Shown piece by piece: positions 39,002 to 48,355 of a DNA stretch of 64,000 nucleotides. Within the stretch, counting starts at the first letter, position 1. Every line of letters starts with the position of its first letter. The stretch covers positions 124,001 to 188,000 of the forward strand of contig NZ_CP024627.1 of assembly GCF_024449095.1 (NCBI RefSeq), written 5' to 3'. The position numbers and the translations under genes are program-made. This DNA is from Vibrio coralliilyticus (GTDB lineage Bacteria; Pseudomonadota; Gammaproteobacteria; Enterobacterales; Vibrionaceae). The notes below the pieces were generated by a model, which was not told where the DNA came from, did no database searches, and worked only from the letters and a program-made list of their open reading frames with translations.

Positions 39002-39556
39002 CTAATAAGTCAGTTCATGCTGCCATGATACTTCATTCTGTACGACTTTGGCAGGGTTACCAACCGCAATGACGCCCGATGGGACTGACTTAGTCAAAGT
39101 AGAATTAATGCCAATGATCGATCCTTCACCGATAGTCACTCCTTTTAAAACGGTTACATTATCGGTTAGCCAAACCTTAGAGCCAATGTCGATACTTTGA
39201 GCACTGTTGATGCGTTTTCCATCTTTAGTAATATTATGACCATCACTGGTCATGATTTTTACGTTTCGGGATAGCATGCTTCCTTCACCTATTCTGAGCT
39301 TAATTCCATTTTCTCTGGCGGATAGGTAGCAGTCATGGCCTATGATTGTGTTGTCATCAATTATTAAATGACAATTATTACCATCTATTTCAATGTTGCA
39401 ACGACGCAAGTTTGCATTTTTTCCTATTTTTAGGCTGTTGTTATCTCCTTTAATAACAATCTTACATTGTCGTATTTTTGAAGATGGATCTATTGCGAAT
39501 TGATGTCGACCCGATATTTTTATTTTGTTTCTTAGTCTGTTAGTAAAACTGAACAT
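39002..39556 (-). CDS. Hexapeptide-repeat acyltransferase
   Basis: Left-handed beta-helix acetyltransferase-like protein. Irregular hexapeptide turns run from about residue 45 (LKIGKNANLRRCNIEIDGN) to the canonical C-terminal IGSKVWLTDNVTVLKGVTIGEGSIIGINS, ending VGNPAKVV. Start ATG 39556 is chosen over GTG 39565 because AGGTG lies 7 nt before it. It lies 20 bp upstream of waaF and likely heads this minus-strand operon. Substrate unknown. Confidence 0.78.
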   Translation of the reverse strand: MFSFTNRLRNKIKISGRHQFAIDPSSKIRQCKIVIKGDNNSLKIGKNANLRRCNIEIDGNNCHLIIDDNTIIGHDCYLSARENGIKLRIGEGSMLSRNVKIMTSDGHNITKDGKRINSAQSIDIGSKVWLTDNVTVLKGVTIGEGSIIGINSTLTKSVPSGVIAVGNPAKVVQNEVSWQHELTY

Positions 39557-39912
39557 TGTATTCACCTATATCTATCCATATCATTTTTATATGGTATAGC
39601 TCATTAACTAAAATATAAAGCAATGACCATGAAATGACGTTGTCTATTACTGTGTTGAAAACACAGTTAATATAGTTGGGTTTATGGCTATTGAACGTAG
39701 TTATGATTGAGTTGTGCTAAACACTTGGACAAGTCTTTGGGTGAAACCAGTTGCTTTCGTGTTCTTGATTCGTCGGGTAAACATCAACTATTAAGAAGGT
39801 CGTGGGATGTATATGTGACGTTAGGTTTGTGTGAGTGTTGGTGAAATTCGGTTCAATTTAATTGTCATATATGGTCTAATGGCGTCCATTTCTCTTGGTT
39901 TGGTAGTGTTTA
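39557..39912. other. Intergenic region between divergent LPS operons
   Basis: About 355 bp without a gene, between the waaF-side operon (minus) and the GT25-waaL pair (plus). It holds a perfect 8-bp hairpin, ACTGTGTT / AACACAGT with a GAA loop, at 39649-39667. It presumably carries both promoters, but I could not pick convincing -35/-10 pairs. No JUMPstart or ops element (GGCGGTAG) is present. Confidence 0.5.
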
Positions 39913-40638
39913 GTGAAAGTTTTTGTTATTAGTTTAAAACGTAGCCCTGAGCGTAGAGAGTACATCAAGAAGCAGCTAGACCAACTTAATATTGATTTTG
40001 AGTTTTTTGATGCAGTTGATGGCAGGGCTGAGCCTCCTCACAAGTTGTTCGAAAATTACAACTATGCTAAACGATTATGGCTTACCAGCGGCAGAATGCC
40101 CTCGAAAGGAGAGCTAGGTGTATACGGAAGTCATTACCTTTTGTGGAAAAAGTCGATTGAGCTTGATGAGCCTATTATAGTTTTTGAGGATGACGCAGCA
40201 ATCTTGCCTTCATTTCCGAGTAGTTTAAAAGTGGTTCAAGAAAAAATCGATAGTTATGGATTTTTGCGTTTAGAGCCTAAAACTGACAAAGGGGTTTTGT
40301 ACCTCAAAGAAGAAAGTGATAATTTTAGTATCTCTTTTATGACAAATAACTATGGCGGACTCAGGTGCTATGCGATTTCACCGAGTGCTGCCAAAAAACT
40401 TGTTCGCCACTCTAAACGATGGTGCATGCCAGTAGATAACTATGTTGGCTCTTTGTATCTGCATGACATGCCGTCTTATATACTTTCCCCTGCTGTTGTT
40501 GAAAACCCCCAAGAATTCGAAACAACAATTCAATTAGGTGAAGAAAGTAAAGCTAGTTGGTATCGAAAACCTACTCGAGAGCTGTACTCTCTATATAGAA
40601 AGATTGTCTTACGTATTTACAATAGAAAGTATCAATGA
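39913..40638 (+). CDS. GT25 family LPS glycosyltransferase (second copy)
   Basis: GT25 enzyme with MKVFVISLKRSPERREYI, FFDAVDGR, GVYGSHYLLWKKS and IVFEDDAA in the same order as its paralogue at 33441. The CYAISPSAAKKLV and RWCMPVDNYVG segments are also shared. Start is GTG 39913. The stop overlaps the WaaL-type gene by 4 bp (ATGA). It probably adds an outer-core hexose. Confidence 0.86.
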   Translation: MKVFVISLKRSPERREYIKKQLDQLNIDFEFFDAVDGRAEPPHKLFENYNYAKRLWLTSGRMPSKGELGVYGSHYLLWKKSIELDEPIIVFEDDAAILPSFPSSLKVVQEKIDSYGFLRLEPKTDKGVLYLKEESDNFSISFMTNNYGGLRCYAISPSAAKKLVRHSKRWCMPVDNYVGSLYLHDMPSYILSPAVVENPQEFETTIQLGEESKASWYRKPTRELYSLYRKIVLRIYNRKYQ

Positions 40639-41804
40639 AGAATGCAGTTCAGCAATTGGAGAAGGTGTTTCTTTTCTCTCCAACTTTTTTAGTTTTAATC
40701 TCAATATTTAACTTTATTGATACTAAATATTTAGTTTCAAGAGCCACAGTTATTGTTATTATTTATAGTGTTGTAAGATATAGGCAACATATTAAGGTTA
40801 ATTTTGAACAGAATAATTATAAAAAGTTTTTTTTAGCTAGCATTTTGACCTTTACATACTGCTCTTTTATGTATGTTTTGAGGGGAGATAATTTTGGGTT
40901 GCCTCGAACTTTAATTACTTGTTTAATCTATTTGTCAGTTATTCCTTGGAGTAAGTTTTCTAGAGCTTGGGTATATAATACAATTATATTTTCCGCATAT
41001 GTATGTGGGCTTAATGCTATATTCGAACACTACTATTTAAATGTGGCTAGGGTCGGCATGGCAACTAATCCAATACCTTATGCGCTGTACTGTTCATTTT
41101 TATCTTTATCATCTTTGGTTTTGGCTAAGCGCTATACATCTAGAATTATTCAAAGTTTATGTATTATTGGTTTTGTACTGTCTCTATGGGCACTAGTCTT
41201 GACTGACACTCGTGGGGTCTGGGTAGCATACCCAATAGTGATGATGTTTGTAATGTACAGAAGCTTTAATACTTTGTCATTTGTGAAAATAGGGGCTTTA
41301 ACATTGATTGGTTTGAACGTTGTTTATTTTTCATTTAAACCGATGATAAATGAGCGTATTGACCGAACAGTGGCTGAGTTTAATTCTATAAGCAAAGGAA
41401 ACTATGAAACATCTATTGGAGCGCGATTAGCACTATGGGAATTGGGGGCTGACATTTGGATTGAAGTGCCTATTGCTGGGGCTGGCGATGTTGTGTTAGA
41501 GAAAAAAATTAGTGAAGTTCCTAATAGAGTTGCCTATCGACAACCTCATCTCCATAATCAATATATAGACACTTTTGCTAGATACGGTTTTGTTGGCCTG
41601 TTAATTATGATGATTTGGCTTTTTTACCCAATAAAGCTGAATAAGGCCAAAGAAGAAGAGAATGTAATTACCCAAGTGTTGATTATGCTTCTCTTCATTG
41701 CAGGCCTATCCGATGTACCTTTTCACCATACGCATGTAGTTTATTTGTTCACCTTGGTGGTTGGTTTATTCTCTATGAATCAGATGGACTCAAGGTCAAG
41801 TTAA
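40635..41804 (+). CDS. waaL: O-antigen ligase, WaaL type
   Basis: Polytopic inner-membrane protein (389 aa, about 10-12 hydrophobic segments) of the Wzy_C/O-antigen ligase family. It would join undecaprenyl-linked O-antigen to lipid A-core on the periplasmic side. The large periplasmic loop carries SIGARLALWELGADIW, then PHLHNQYIDTFARYGFVG with the conserved His. TDTRGVWVAY is also typical. Location in the core locus and coupling to a core transferase favour ligase over polymerase; a Wzy-like protein is at 62300. Confidence 0.8.
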   Translation: MKNAVQQLEKVFLFSPTFLVLISIFNFIDTKYLVSRATVIVIIYSVVRYRQHIKVNFEQNNYKKFFLASILTFTYCSFMYVLRGDNFGLPRTLITCLIYLSVIPWSKFSRAWVYNTIIFSAYVCGLNAIFEHYYLNVARVGMATNPIPYALYCSFLSLSSLVLAKRYTSRIIQSLCIIGFVLSLWALVLTDTRGVWVAYPIVMMFVMYRSFNTLSFVKIGALTLIGLNVVYFSFKPMINERIDRTVAEFNSISKGNYETSIGARLALWELGADIWIEVPIAGAGDVVLEKKISEVPNRVAYRQPHLHNQYIDTFARYGFVGLLIMMIWLFYPIKLNKAKEEENVITQVLIMLLFIAGLSDVPFHHTHVVYLFTLVVGLFSMNQMDSRSS

Positions 41805-41819
41805 TCTGGTTGATGGAGG

Positions 41820-42928
41820 TTACTCATGATAGTACTTTGCTAGCTTCTCAATATGTGCACTCATCGAAAATTCTGACTGTGCTCGTTGATAAGCTAGAGC
41901 TGAATTTTTCTTCATCAACTCATTGTCAAGAAGATAGGACTCTAGGCTAGCTGCTATTTTCTGAGGCTCTAATGGGCTTGTTAGTATAGCTGTTGATACT
42001 AGTATTTCTGGCAGCGCTCCAGTATTGGCAGCTACTATGGGTTTCTTGGCTGCCATGGCTTCTATTGCAGTTAAACCAAAAGCTTCATTGTGATTTGGTA
42101 GGCATACAATATCCATTGCTGCTAGCATACGATTAGTATCTGTCCTAAATCCAACTAGATGAACGCGCTGGGTTAAATTTAGGTGTTTAATTTTATCTTT
42201 TAGCTTGTGAACGAAAGTGTTGTCCGAACCTTCTGAAACATCTAACCCTCCGACTAGTAATAGATGAAGCTTGGGGTATGTGTCTTTCAGTAAATTGAAG
42301 GCCTCTAAAAGTTCCATTTGACCCTTACCAGAGCAGACCCTACCAAGATTACCAACAATTACACTATCTGTAGGTAATCCCAATTCAACCTTTATAGTGG
42401 CAATTTGATTTGGGTTATCAATTGGCTGCTCTGGGATGTCAGTGCCTAGCCAGAGTCGGGTAATTCTATTTTCAGGTATAGGGAGTGCTTTTAGGTTACG
42501 TCTATAGGTTTCATCACTGATCGAAAAAATCTGGTCAACATGTGAATATGCCCACTTATGGTAAAGGTCTTTTTTAGGGCGAGTAACCCCCATGTGTTCT
42601 GTGAAAAAAGTTTTCCGTCTAGTTAATAAACTCAGTAGTGCAGAAACAAGAATATCACCAGATTTATGACAATGAATAATTTCGATGTTTCTTTGCTCTA
42701 ACCAGTGGTTCAGTCGTAAAAGTTGAGATGCTATTTGCCCTTTGCTTGATACCTCAAAGACTTCAATACCAGACTCTCGCATTCCTGAGGCAACTTGTGT
42801 CCCCCTAGTACATAGGCCATAAACTTTATAGCCACGCTGAAGAAACTCTTTGCCAGTTCTAATCGGATACATCTCTAATCCCCCCAGCCTTGGGAAAGAC
42901 AAATATGAAGAATTGCTGGTTTTGTCAC
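41820..42928 (-). pseudogene. GT4 glycosyltransferase frameshifted in a G tract
   Basis: GT-B family 4 transferase. From GTG 42928, with AAAGG 6 nt upstream, the frame reads VTKPAILHICLSQGWG, then hits TAG. The other frame continues directly with GLEMYPIRTGKEFLQRGYKV and the whole GT4 domain, including GRVCSGKGQMELLEAF and HNEAFGLTAIEAMA. The break is in a run of six G on the minus strand (42885-42880). Seven G would restore LSQGWGGLEMYP and a 369-aa protein. Without correction only a TTG at 42902 could start the long frame, missing the N-terminal strand. Phase variation, mutation or sequencing error are all possible. Confidence 0.85.
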
Positions 42929-42954
42929 AACTTACCTTTATCTAGTGAAGAGGC

Positions 42955-42983
42955 AATAAAAAGGTGGCATTGAAACCACCTTT
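42955..42983 (-). terminator. Terminator of hldD
   Basis: On the minus strand AAAGGTGG / CCACCTTT form an 8-bp perfect stem around TTTCAATG, followed by TTATT. It lies about 30 bp after the hldD stop and before the GT4 gene. Confidence 0.75.
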
Positions 42984-43011
42984 CTATAGTAAGCTTTTAA
43001 AATATCAGAGG

Positions 43012-43953
43012 CTACTTGTTTATCTTCTGCATATATTCAGCAACACCTTCGGATACTGTTTTAAACTGGTGATCACAGCCTGCTGCACGTAGTTTTGTTA
43101 GGTCTGCTTGAGTAAACTCTTGGTATGCGCCTTTAAGGTGCTCAGGGAATGGAATAGTTTCTATTTCACCTTTACCATGGAACTTAATCACGGCTTTAGC
43201 GACTTCTTCGAAAGATTCAGCATTCCCTGTACCTAAGTTAAAGATACCTGACTGGCCACTTTCTAAAAATGATAAGTTTACTGCTGCAACATCACCGACA
43301 TAAACGAAGTCACGCTTGAATGTTTCACTGCCAGCAAATAGTTTAGGATTTTCACCTGCGTTCATCTGGTTGTTTAGATGAAAGGCAACAGATGCCATTG
43401 AACCTTTGTGTTGCTCACGTGGACCATAAACGTTGAAGTAACGGAAGCCAGTGATTTGAGACAATTGCTCACCATGCTCTTCTGCGTCTTGCCAAATACG
43501 GCGTACGTAATTGTCAAATTGCTGCTTTGAGTAGCCGTATACGTTTAATGCTCCTTCGTACTTTTTCTCTTCAATGAAAGTATCTGTTTCACCGTAAGTT
43601 GCAGCTGAAGAGGCATAAAGAAATGGTATCTCACGATCTAGACAGAAGTGTAGTAGTTCTTTTGAATACTCATAATTGTTGAGCATCATGTATTTGCCAT
43701 CCCACTCTGTCGTTGCAGAACAAGCACCTTCATGGAAAATAGCCTCGATAGGGCCAAAGTCATCACCCGCCATGACTTGAGTTAGAAAATCGTCACGGTC
43801 CATGTAGTCTGTGATATCTAAATCAACCAAATTCTGGAACTTTTTACCATTCTTAAGGTTGTCGACTACCAAAATATCGTTAATGCCTTTTTCATTAAGT
43901 GCTTTAACGATGTTGCTGCCAATCATGCCAGCACCGCCTGTTACGATTATCAT
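43012..43953 (-). CDS. hldD: ADP-L-glycero-D-manno-heptose-6-epimerase HldD
   Basis: Makes ADP-L-glycero-D-manno-heptose, donor for the heptosyltransferases in this locus. NADP-binding [10 protein letters not shown] is at the N terminus. The catalytic [13 protein letters not shown] follows LNV near residue 140, and [10 protein letters not shown] is conserved. Length 313 aa against 310 in E. coli. In vibrios hldD (gmhD) marks the boundary between core locus and O-antigen cluster, and the + strand cluster here starts 270 bp beyond it. Confidence 0.97.
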   Translation of the reverse strand: MIIVTGGAGMIGSNIVKALNEKGINDILVVDNLKNGKKFQNLVDLDITDYMDRDDFLTQVMAGDDFGPIEAIFHEGACSATTEWDGKYMMLNNYEYSKELLHFCLDREIPFLYASSAATYGETDTFIEEKKYEGALNVYGYSKQQFDNYVRRIWQDAEEHGEQLSQITGFRYFNVYGPREQHKGSMASVAFHLNNQMNAGENPKLFAGSETFKRDFVYVGDVAAVNLSFLESGQSGIFNLGTGNAESFEEVAKAVIKFHGKGEIETIPFPEHLKGAYQEFTQADLTKLRAAGCDHQFKTVSEGVAEYMQKINK

Positions 43954-44223
43954 GTAATACGCCTACGCAAATTGATTTTCAATCGTAGTATAACATGCTT
44001 CTTGCAATGTCCAACTGTCTGTTAAGTTTGGGGGGAGCTATATCTATGTATCAATTAGTTTAAAGCGGACTAACCTTAAGGTCGATCCAGTAAGGATGTT
44101 ACGGTATAATTTGTCATATTTTACATTGATTAAGAATAAATATTACTGGGTTTAACTACTCACTATTGACAAGTGTTTTGATTTAGGTGTGAGTGAAAGT
44201 TGATGCAGTTAGGGAACAGCTAA

Positions 44224-45300
44224 ATGAAAATATTAGTTACAGGTGGAGCAGGGTTTATTGGCTCAGCAGTCATTCGTCACATTATTAATGACACCTCTGA
44301 CAGCGTTATAAACGTAGATAAATTAACTTACGCGGGCAATTTAGAGTCGCTTCGGGACATAGCTTTAAACTCTAGATATGTATTTGAAGAAGTTGATATC
44401 TGTGACCGTAATGAGCTAGACCGAATTTTTAATGAGTACAAACCTGATGTAGTAATGCACTTAGCCGCTGAATCTCATGTTGACCGCTCAATCGATGGCC
44501 CAGCGGCATTTATCAGAACGAATATTGTTGGCACTTACACTTTACTAGAAGCGACTCGTTCATATTGGAATGAACTTCATCTAGAGTCTAAACGTGCATT
44601 CCGATTTCATCATATCTCAACAGATGAAGTGTATGGTGATCTTGAAGGTACAAATGACCTATTTACTGAGATGACTTCATACGAGCCATCCAGTCCCTAT
44701 TCGGCATCAAAAGCATCGAGTGATCACTTAGTTAGAGCTTGGTTACGCACATATGGCTTACCCACTATTGTGACTAACTGCTCGAACAACTACGGCCCTT
44801 ATCACTTCCCTGAAAAGTTAATCCCTCTAATGATCTTAAATGCTTTGGACGGTAAAGCATTGCCAGTGTATGGTGATGGCATGCAAATTCGCGATTGGCT
44901 ATTTGTTGAAGACCATGCAAGAGCTTTATACAAAGTTGTTACTGACGGAGTTGTTGGTGAAACATACAACATTGGTGGGCATAATGAGAAGGCCAATATA
45001 GAAGTTGTGAAAGCGATCTGTAGCCTCCTTGAAGAGTTGGTTCCGAATAAACCGTCAGGTGTAGCTCGATACCATGACCTCATTACATATGTAACGGACC
45101 GCCCTGGCCATGATGTTCGATATGCAATTGATGCGAGTAAAATTGAACGTGAACTAGGGTGGAAGCCAGAAGAAACATTCGAGTCAGGTATCCGTAAAAC
45201 AGTAGAATGGTACTTACAGAATAAAACTTGGTGGTCTCGTGTACTTGACGGATCTTATGCGGGTGAACGTTTGGGTGTATCTATAGAGGGGCAAAAATAA
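44224..45300 (+). CDS. rmlB: dTDP-glucose 4,6-dehydratase RmlB
   Basis: Converts dTDP-glucose to dTDP-4-keto-6-deoxyglucose. NAD-binding TGGAGFIGS, then [10 protein letters not shown] and catalytic [15 protein letters not shown] are visible. Length 358 aa, the family length. It is first in the AT-rich + strand cluster and overlaps rmlA by one base (TAATG). The 270 bp upstream holds a TTGACA (44166-44171) without a clear -10. Confidence 0.96.
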   Translation: MKILVTGGAGFIGSAVIRHIINDTSDSVINVDKLTYAGNLESLRDIALNSRYVFEEVDICDRNELDRIFNEYKPDVVMHLAAESHVDRSIDGPAAFIRTNIVGTYTLLEATRSYWNELHLESKRAFRFHHISTDEVYGDLEGTNDLFTEMTSYEPSSPYSASKASSDHLVRAWLRTYGLPTIVTNCSNNYGPYHFPEKLIPLMILNALDGKALPVYGDGMQIRDWLFVEDHARALYKVVTDGVVGETYNIGGHNEKANIEVVKAICSLLEELVPNKPSGVARYHDLITYVTDRPGHDVRYAIDASKIERELGWKPEETFESGIRKTVEWYLQNKTWWSRVLDGSYAGERLGVSIEGQK

Positions 45301-46187
45301 TGAAGGGTATTGTTCTTGCTGGTGGTTCTGGTACTCGTTTATATCCACTGACTCGTGGTGTATCTAAGCAACTTTTGCCTATATATGACAAACCAATGGT
45401 ATTTTATCCAATATCAACACTAATGTTAGCAGGTATCAAAGATATTTTGATTATCACAACGCCAGAGGATAATGCAGGCTTTAAGCGCTTATTGGGTGAC
45501 GGTACAGATTTTGGTATTAATCTAGAATACGCGATCCAACCTAGTCCAGATGGCCTTGCTCAGGCCTTTATCATCGGCGAAGAATTTATTGGTGAAGAAA
45601 GTGTTTGTTTGGTGTTAGGTGACAACATATTCTATGGACAATCTTTTTCAAACACGTTGAAGCGAGCAGCAGAGCGAGAATATGGTGCCACGGTGTTTGG
45701 ATATCAAGTGAAAGACCCTGAGCGATTTGGAGTCGTTGAGTTTGATAAAGAAATGAAAGCTGTTTCTATAGAAGAAAAGCCTCTCATTCCTAAATCAAAC
45801 TATGCCGTGACTGGGCTCTATTTTTATGACAACCGCGTAGTAGAGATGGCAAGACAAGTAAAGCCATCAGCGCGAGGAGAATTAGAGATTACAACACTTA
45901 ATGAAATGTATCTAAATGACAACTCTCTCAATGTAGAGCTTCTTGGGCGTGGTTTTGCTTGGTTAGATACAGGAACTCATGAAAGTCTTCATGAGGCATC
46001 TTCTTTTGTTCAAACTATTGAACATGTACAAGGGTTGAAAGTAGCTTGCTTAGAAGAAATAGCTTGGAGAAATCATTGGATTGATGATAGCCAACTACTG
46101 ACTTTGGCTCGAAAGATGGACAAGAATGATTATGGTAGATACCTAGTTAAACTTCTAAAAGAGAAAGAAAAAGAGAAAGAGAAATGA
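45300..46187 (+). CDS. rmlA: Glucose-1-phosphate thymidylyltransferase RmlA
   Basis: Makes dTDP-glucose from glucose-1-phosphate and dTTP. The signature [20 protein letters not shown] is at residues 8-27, with LGDNIFYG and the C-terminal [19 protein letters not shown] motif ([17 protein letters not shown]). Length 295 aa. The last nine residues are a Lys/Glu repeat (EKEKEKEK) encoded by GAGAAA repeats. It overlaps rmlC by 4 bp. Confidence 0.96.
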   Translation: MKGIVLAGGSGTRLYPLTRGVSKQLLPIYDKPMVFYPISTLMLAGIKDILIITTPEDNAGFKRLLGDGTDFGINLEYAIQPSPDGLAQAFIIGEEFIGEESVCLVLGDNIFYGQSFSNTLKRAAEREYGATVFGYQVKDPERFGVVEFDKEMKAVSIEEKPLIPKSNYAVTGLYFYDNRVVEMARQVKPSARGELEITTLNEMYLNDNSLNVELLGRGFAWLDTGTHESLHEASSFVQTIEHVQGLKVACLEEIAWRNHWIDDSQLLTLARKMDKNDYGRYLVKLLKEKEKEKEK

Positions 46188-46726
46188 AGGTATTAGAAAC
46201 AAACCTTGAAGGATGCTTATTAATTGAACCTCGTATTTTTAATGATAATAGAGGGCACTTTCTAGAAACCTATAACTATACTAGGTATATGGAACTTGCT
46301 GGACTTAATATTAATTTTGTTCAAGATAACCAATCACTATCAAAAAAAGGCATTCTAAGAGGCCTACATTTTCAAAAGAGTAATCCTCAAGGAAAGTTAG
46401 TATCAGTAGCATACGGGGAAGTTTTTGATGTAGCAGTTGACATGCGCCCCAAGTCGAAAACATTTGGAGAATATTTTTCTGTAATACTAGACTCCGAGAA
46501 GAAAAAACAATTATATGTACCTCCTGGTTTTGCTCATGGTTTTTATGTGCTTAGCGATATGGCTATTTTCAATTACAAGTGTACTGACTATTACAATCCT
46601 AATGATGAAGGTGGGATAATTTGGAATGATCCCTGTTTAAATATAAATTGGCCTAATGAGTGCCCCGAAATATCGGAAAAAGACAAGTTACTACCAAAGT
46701 TTTCAAACTTAAAGGAAATATATTGA
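46184..46726 (+). CDS. rmlC: dTDP-4-dehydrorhamnose 3,5-epimerase RmlC
   Basis: Cupin enzyme that epimerises C-3 and C-5 of dTDP-4-keto-6-deoxyglucose. Active-site residues are in [13 protein letters not shown] and [13 protein letters not shown], and [13 protein letters not shown] is typical. Length 180 aa. It is coupled to rmlA by a 4-bp overlap, and the next gene is 1 bp away. No RmlD reductase follows; an aminotransferase takes its place. Confidence 0.94.
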   Translation: MKVLETNLEGCLLIEPRIFNDNRGHFLETYNYTRYMELAGLNINFVQDNQSLSKKGILRGLHFQKSNPQGKLVSVAYGEVFDVAVDMRPKSKTFGEYFSVILDSEKKKQLYVPPGFAHGFYVLSDMAIFNYKCTDYYNPNDEGGIIWNDPCLNINWPNECPEISEKDKLLPKFSNLKEIY

Positions 46727-46727
46727 T

Positions 46728-47834
46728 ATGATACCGCAATTTAAAGTTTTTATGCCAGACTCTGTAGATAAGCCACTTTTGGAAGTAATTCATTCAGGTT
46801 TTATCGGTCAAGGAAAAAAAGTTAATGAATTTGAAAAAAAACTTGGTGACTATTTTGGTAATAGTAATGTTCTAACTTTAAACTCAGGAACATCGGGTTT
46901 ACATCTTGCTTTAAGGTTGTCGAATGTTGGGGCCGGAGATGAAGTTATTACAACCGCAATGACTTGTACGGCGACAAATATGCCTATAATTTCGTCTGGT
47001 GCAAAGATTGTTTGGGCTGATGTAGATCCTGTAACTGGATTAATATCCCCTGAGAGTATAGAGGAAAAAATAACCCAAAAGACCAAAGCAATTGTTATTG
47101 TTCATTTTGGCGGTATTCCTTGCGAAATTTCTAAAATTTCTAAAATTGCAAAAGCCCGAGGTATTAAAGTAATAGAAGATGGAGCTCATGCGTTTGGTAG
47201 TGAATATAATGGCGAGAAGATAGGATGTCATTCTGATTTTGTAATGTTCTCATTGCAAGCAATCAAGCATATCACGACAGTCGATGGCGGTTTACTTTTA
47301 TGTAAGTCCAAAAGTGACTATCAAAGAGGGAAGTTGCTGCGATGGTATGGTATAGACCGAGAAACAAAAGCTAAAGGTTTTCGCTGCGAAGATGACATCC
47401 CAGAATATGGATATAAATATCATATGAACGATGTTTGTGCTGTAATTGGTATAGAGCAGCTTAAATATGTTGATGAAATAGTTAGTAAGCACATTGATAA
47501 TAAAGACTACTATGATAAGCAATTAGAAAATATCAAGGGTGTTCGATTAATTCCTTCTGAAATAAAAAGAGGAAGCTCTAGTTGGCTATATACTCTACAT
47601 ATTGAAAAAAGAGACTTTTTCATGGACTGGATGAGTAATAAGGGGATTCAGGTCTCGCGAGTTCACGAAAGAAATGATAAGCATAGTGCATTCTCGGAGT
47701 ATAAAAGCGAACTCCCTTTTTTAGATATATTTAACGCAACTCAAGTATCAATTCCTGTAGGCTGGTGGCTAGAGGATAACGAGAGAAAATATATTGTAGA
47801 TTCTATCAAAGAGTTTTCAGAATCATGTCTGTAA
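46728..47834 (+). CDS. DegT/DnrJ/EryC1-family sugar nucleotide aminotransferase
   Basis: PLP-dependent aminotransferase for 4-keto sugars, perosamine/viosamine synthase type. The Schiff-base lysine is Lys180 in FSLQAIKHITTVDGG; LNSGTSGLHLAL and VIEDGAHAFGS bind the cofactor. Length 368 aa. Directly after rmlBAC it would most simply aminate C-4 of dTDP-4-keto-L-rhamnose or its unepimerised precursor. It overlaps the acetyltransferase gene by 10 bp. Product stereochemistry cannot be read. Confidence 0.87.
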   Translation: MIPQFKVFMPDSVDKPLLEVIHSGFIGQGKKVNEFEKKLGDYFGNSNVLTLNSGTSGLHLALRLSNVGAGDEVITTAMTCTATNMPIISSGAKIVWADVDPVTGLISPESIEEKITQKTKAIVIVHFGGIPCEISKISKIAKARGIKVIEDGAHAFGSEYNGEKIGCHSDFVMFSLQAIKHITTVDGGLLLCKSKSDYQRGKLLRWYGIDRETKAKGFRCEDDIPEYGYKYHMNDVCAVIGIEQLKYVDEIVSKHIDNKDYYDKQLENIKGVRLIPSEIKRGSSSWLYTLHIEKRDFFMDWMSNKGIQVSRVHERNDKHSAFSEYKSELPFLDIFNATQVSIPVGWWLEDNERKYIVDSIKEFSESCL

Positions 47835-48355
47835 TTAAAAGTTCATATCTATCTAAAGGAGATCTATCTATTGATTTGGCCTGTAGCGAAGACGCAAACT
47901 TTATGTTTCACCTTCGTAACAGTAAAGATATATGGGAAAATTTAGAAAATATTGAACCACTAAATATGGACGGCCAATCTGAATGGATAAAGTCTATTCA
48001 AAGTTCTAAAAATAAGTATTTTATAATAAGATCTTCAGGTGAGCGTGTTGGCATTGTAAGACTGAATAATATTGATATGATCAATAGATGTGCGTGTATT
48101 GGTGTTGACGTTCATCCTTCATATCAGCGCAAGGGAATAGCTAAAGGAACTTACCATATTATGATGGAGTATTGTTTTAACAGTTTGAATTTGAATCGCC
48201 TTTATCTTTATGTATTAGATGAAAATGTCAAAGCTATTTCTTTGTATGAAGGTCTTAACTTTCAAAAAGAAGGTGTTTTGAGAGAAGCCATTTATCGAAA
48301 TGGTAAGTATATAAATTATTACCTCTATGGTATTTTAAGAAATGAATTTAAATGA
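47825..48355 (+). CDS. GNAT family N-acetyltransferase (sugar amine type)
   Basis: GNAT fold of the RimJ/RimL-PseH-like group. The acetyl-CoA loop is visible in GVDVHPSYQRKGIAKGTYHIMM (Q/R-x-x-G-x-A). C-terminal LDENVKAISLYEGLNFQKEG matches the family. Length 176 aa. The overlap with the aminotransferase gene suggests it acetylates that enzyme's amino sugar. It could alternatively serve the nonulosonate pathway downstream, which lacks its own acetyltransferase. Confidence 0.85.
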   Translation: MSVIKSSYLSKGDLSIDLACSEDANFMFHLRNSKDIWENLENIEPLNMDGQSEWIKSIQSSKNKYFIIRSSGERVGIVRLNNIDMINRCACIGVDVHPSYQRKGIAKGTYHIMMEYCFNSLNLNRLYLYVLDENVKAISLYEGLNFQKEGVLREAIYRNGKYINYYLYGILRNEFK

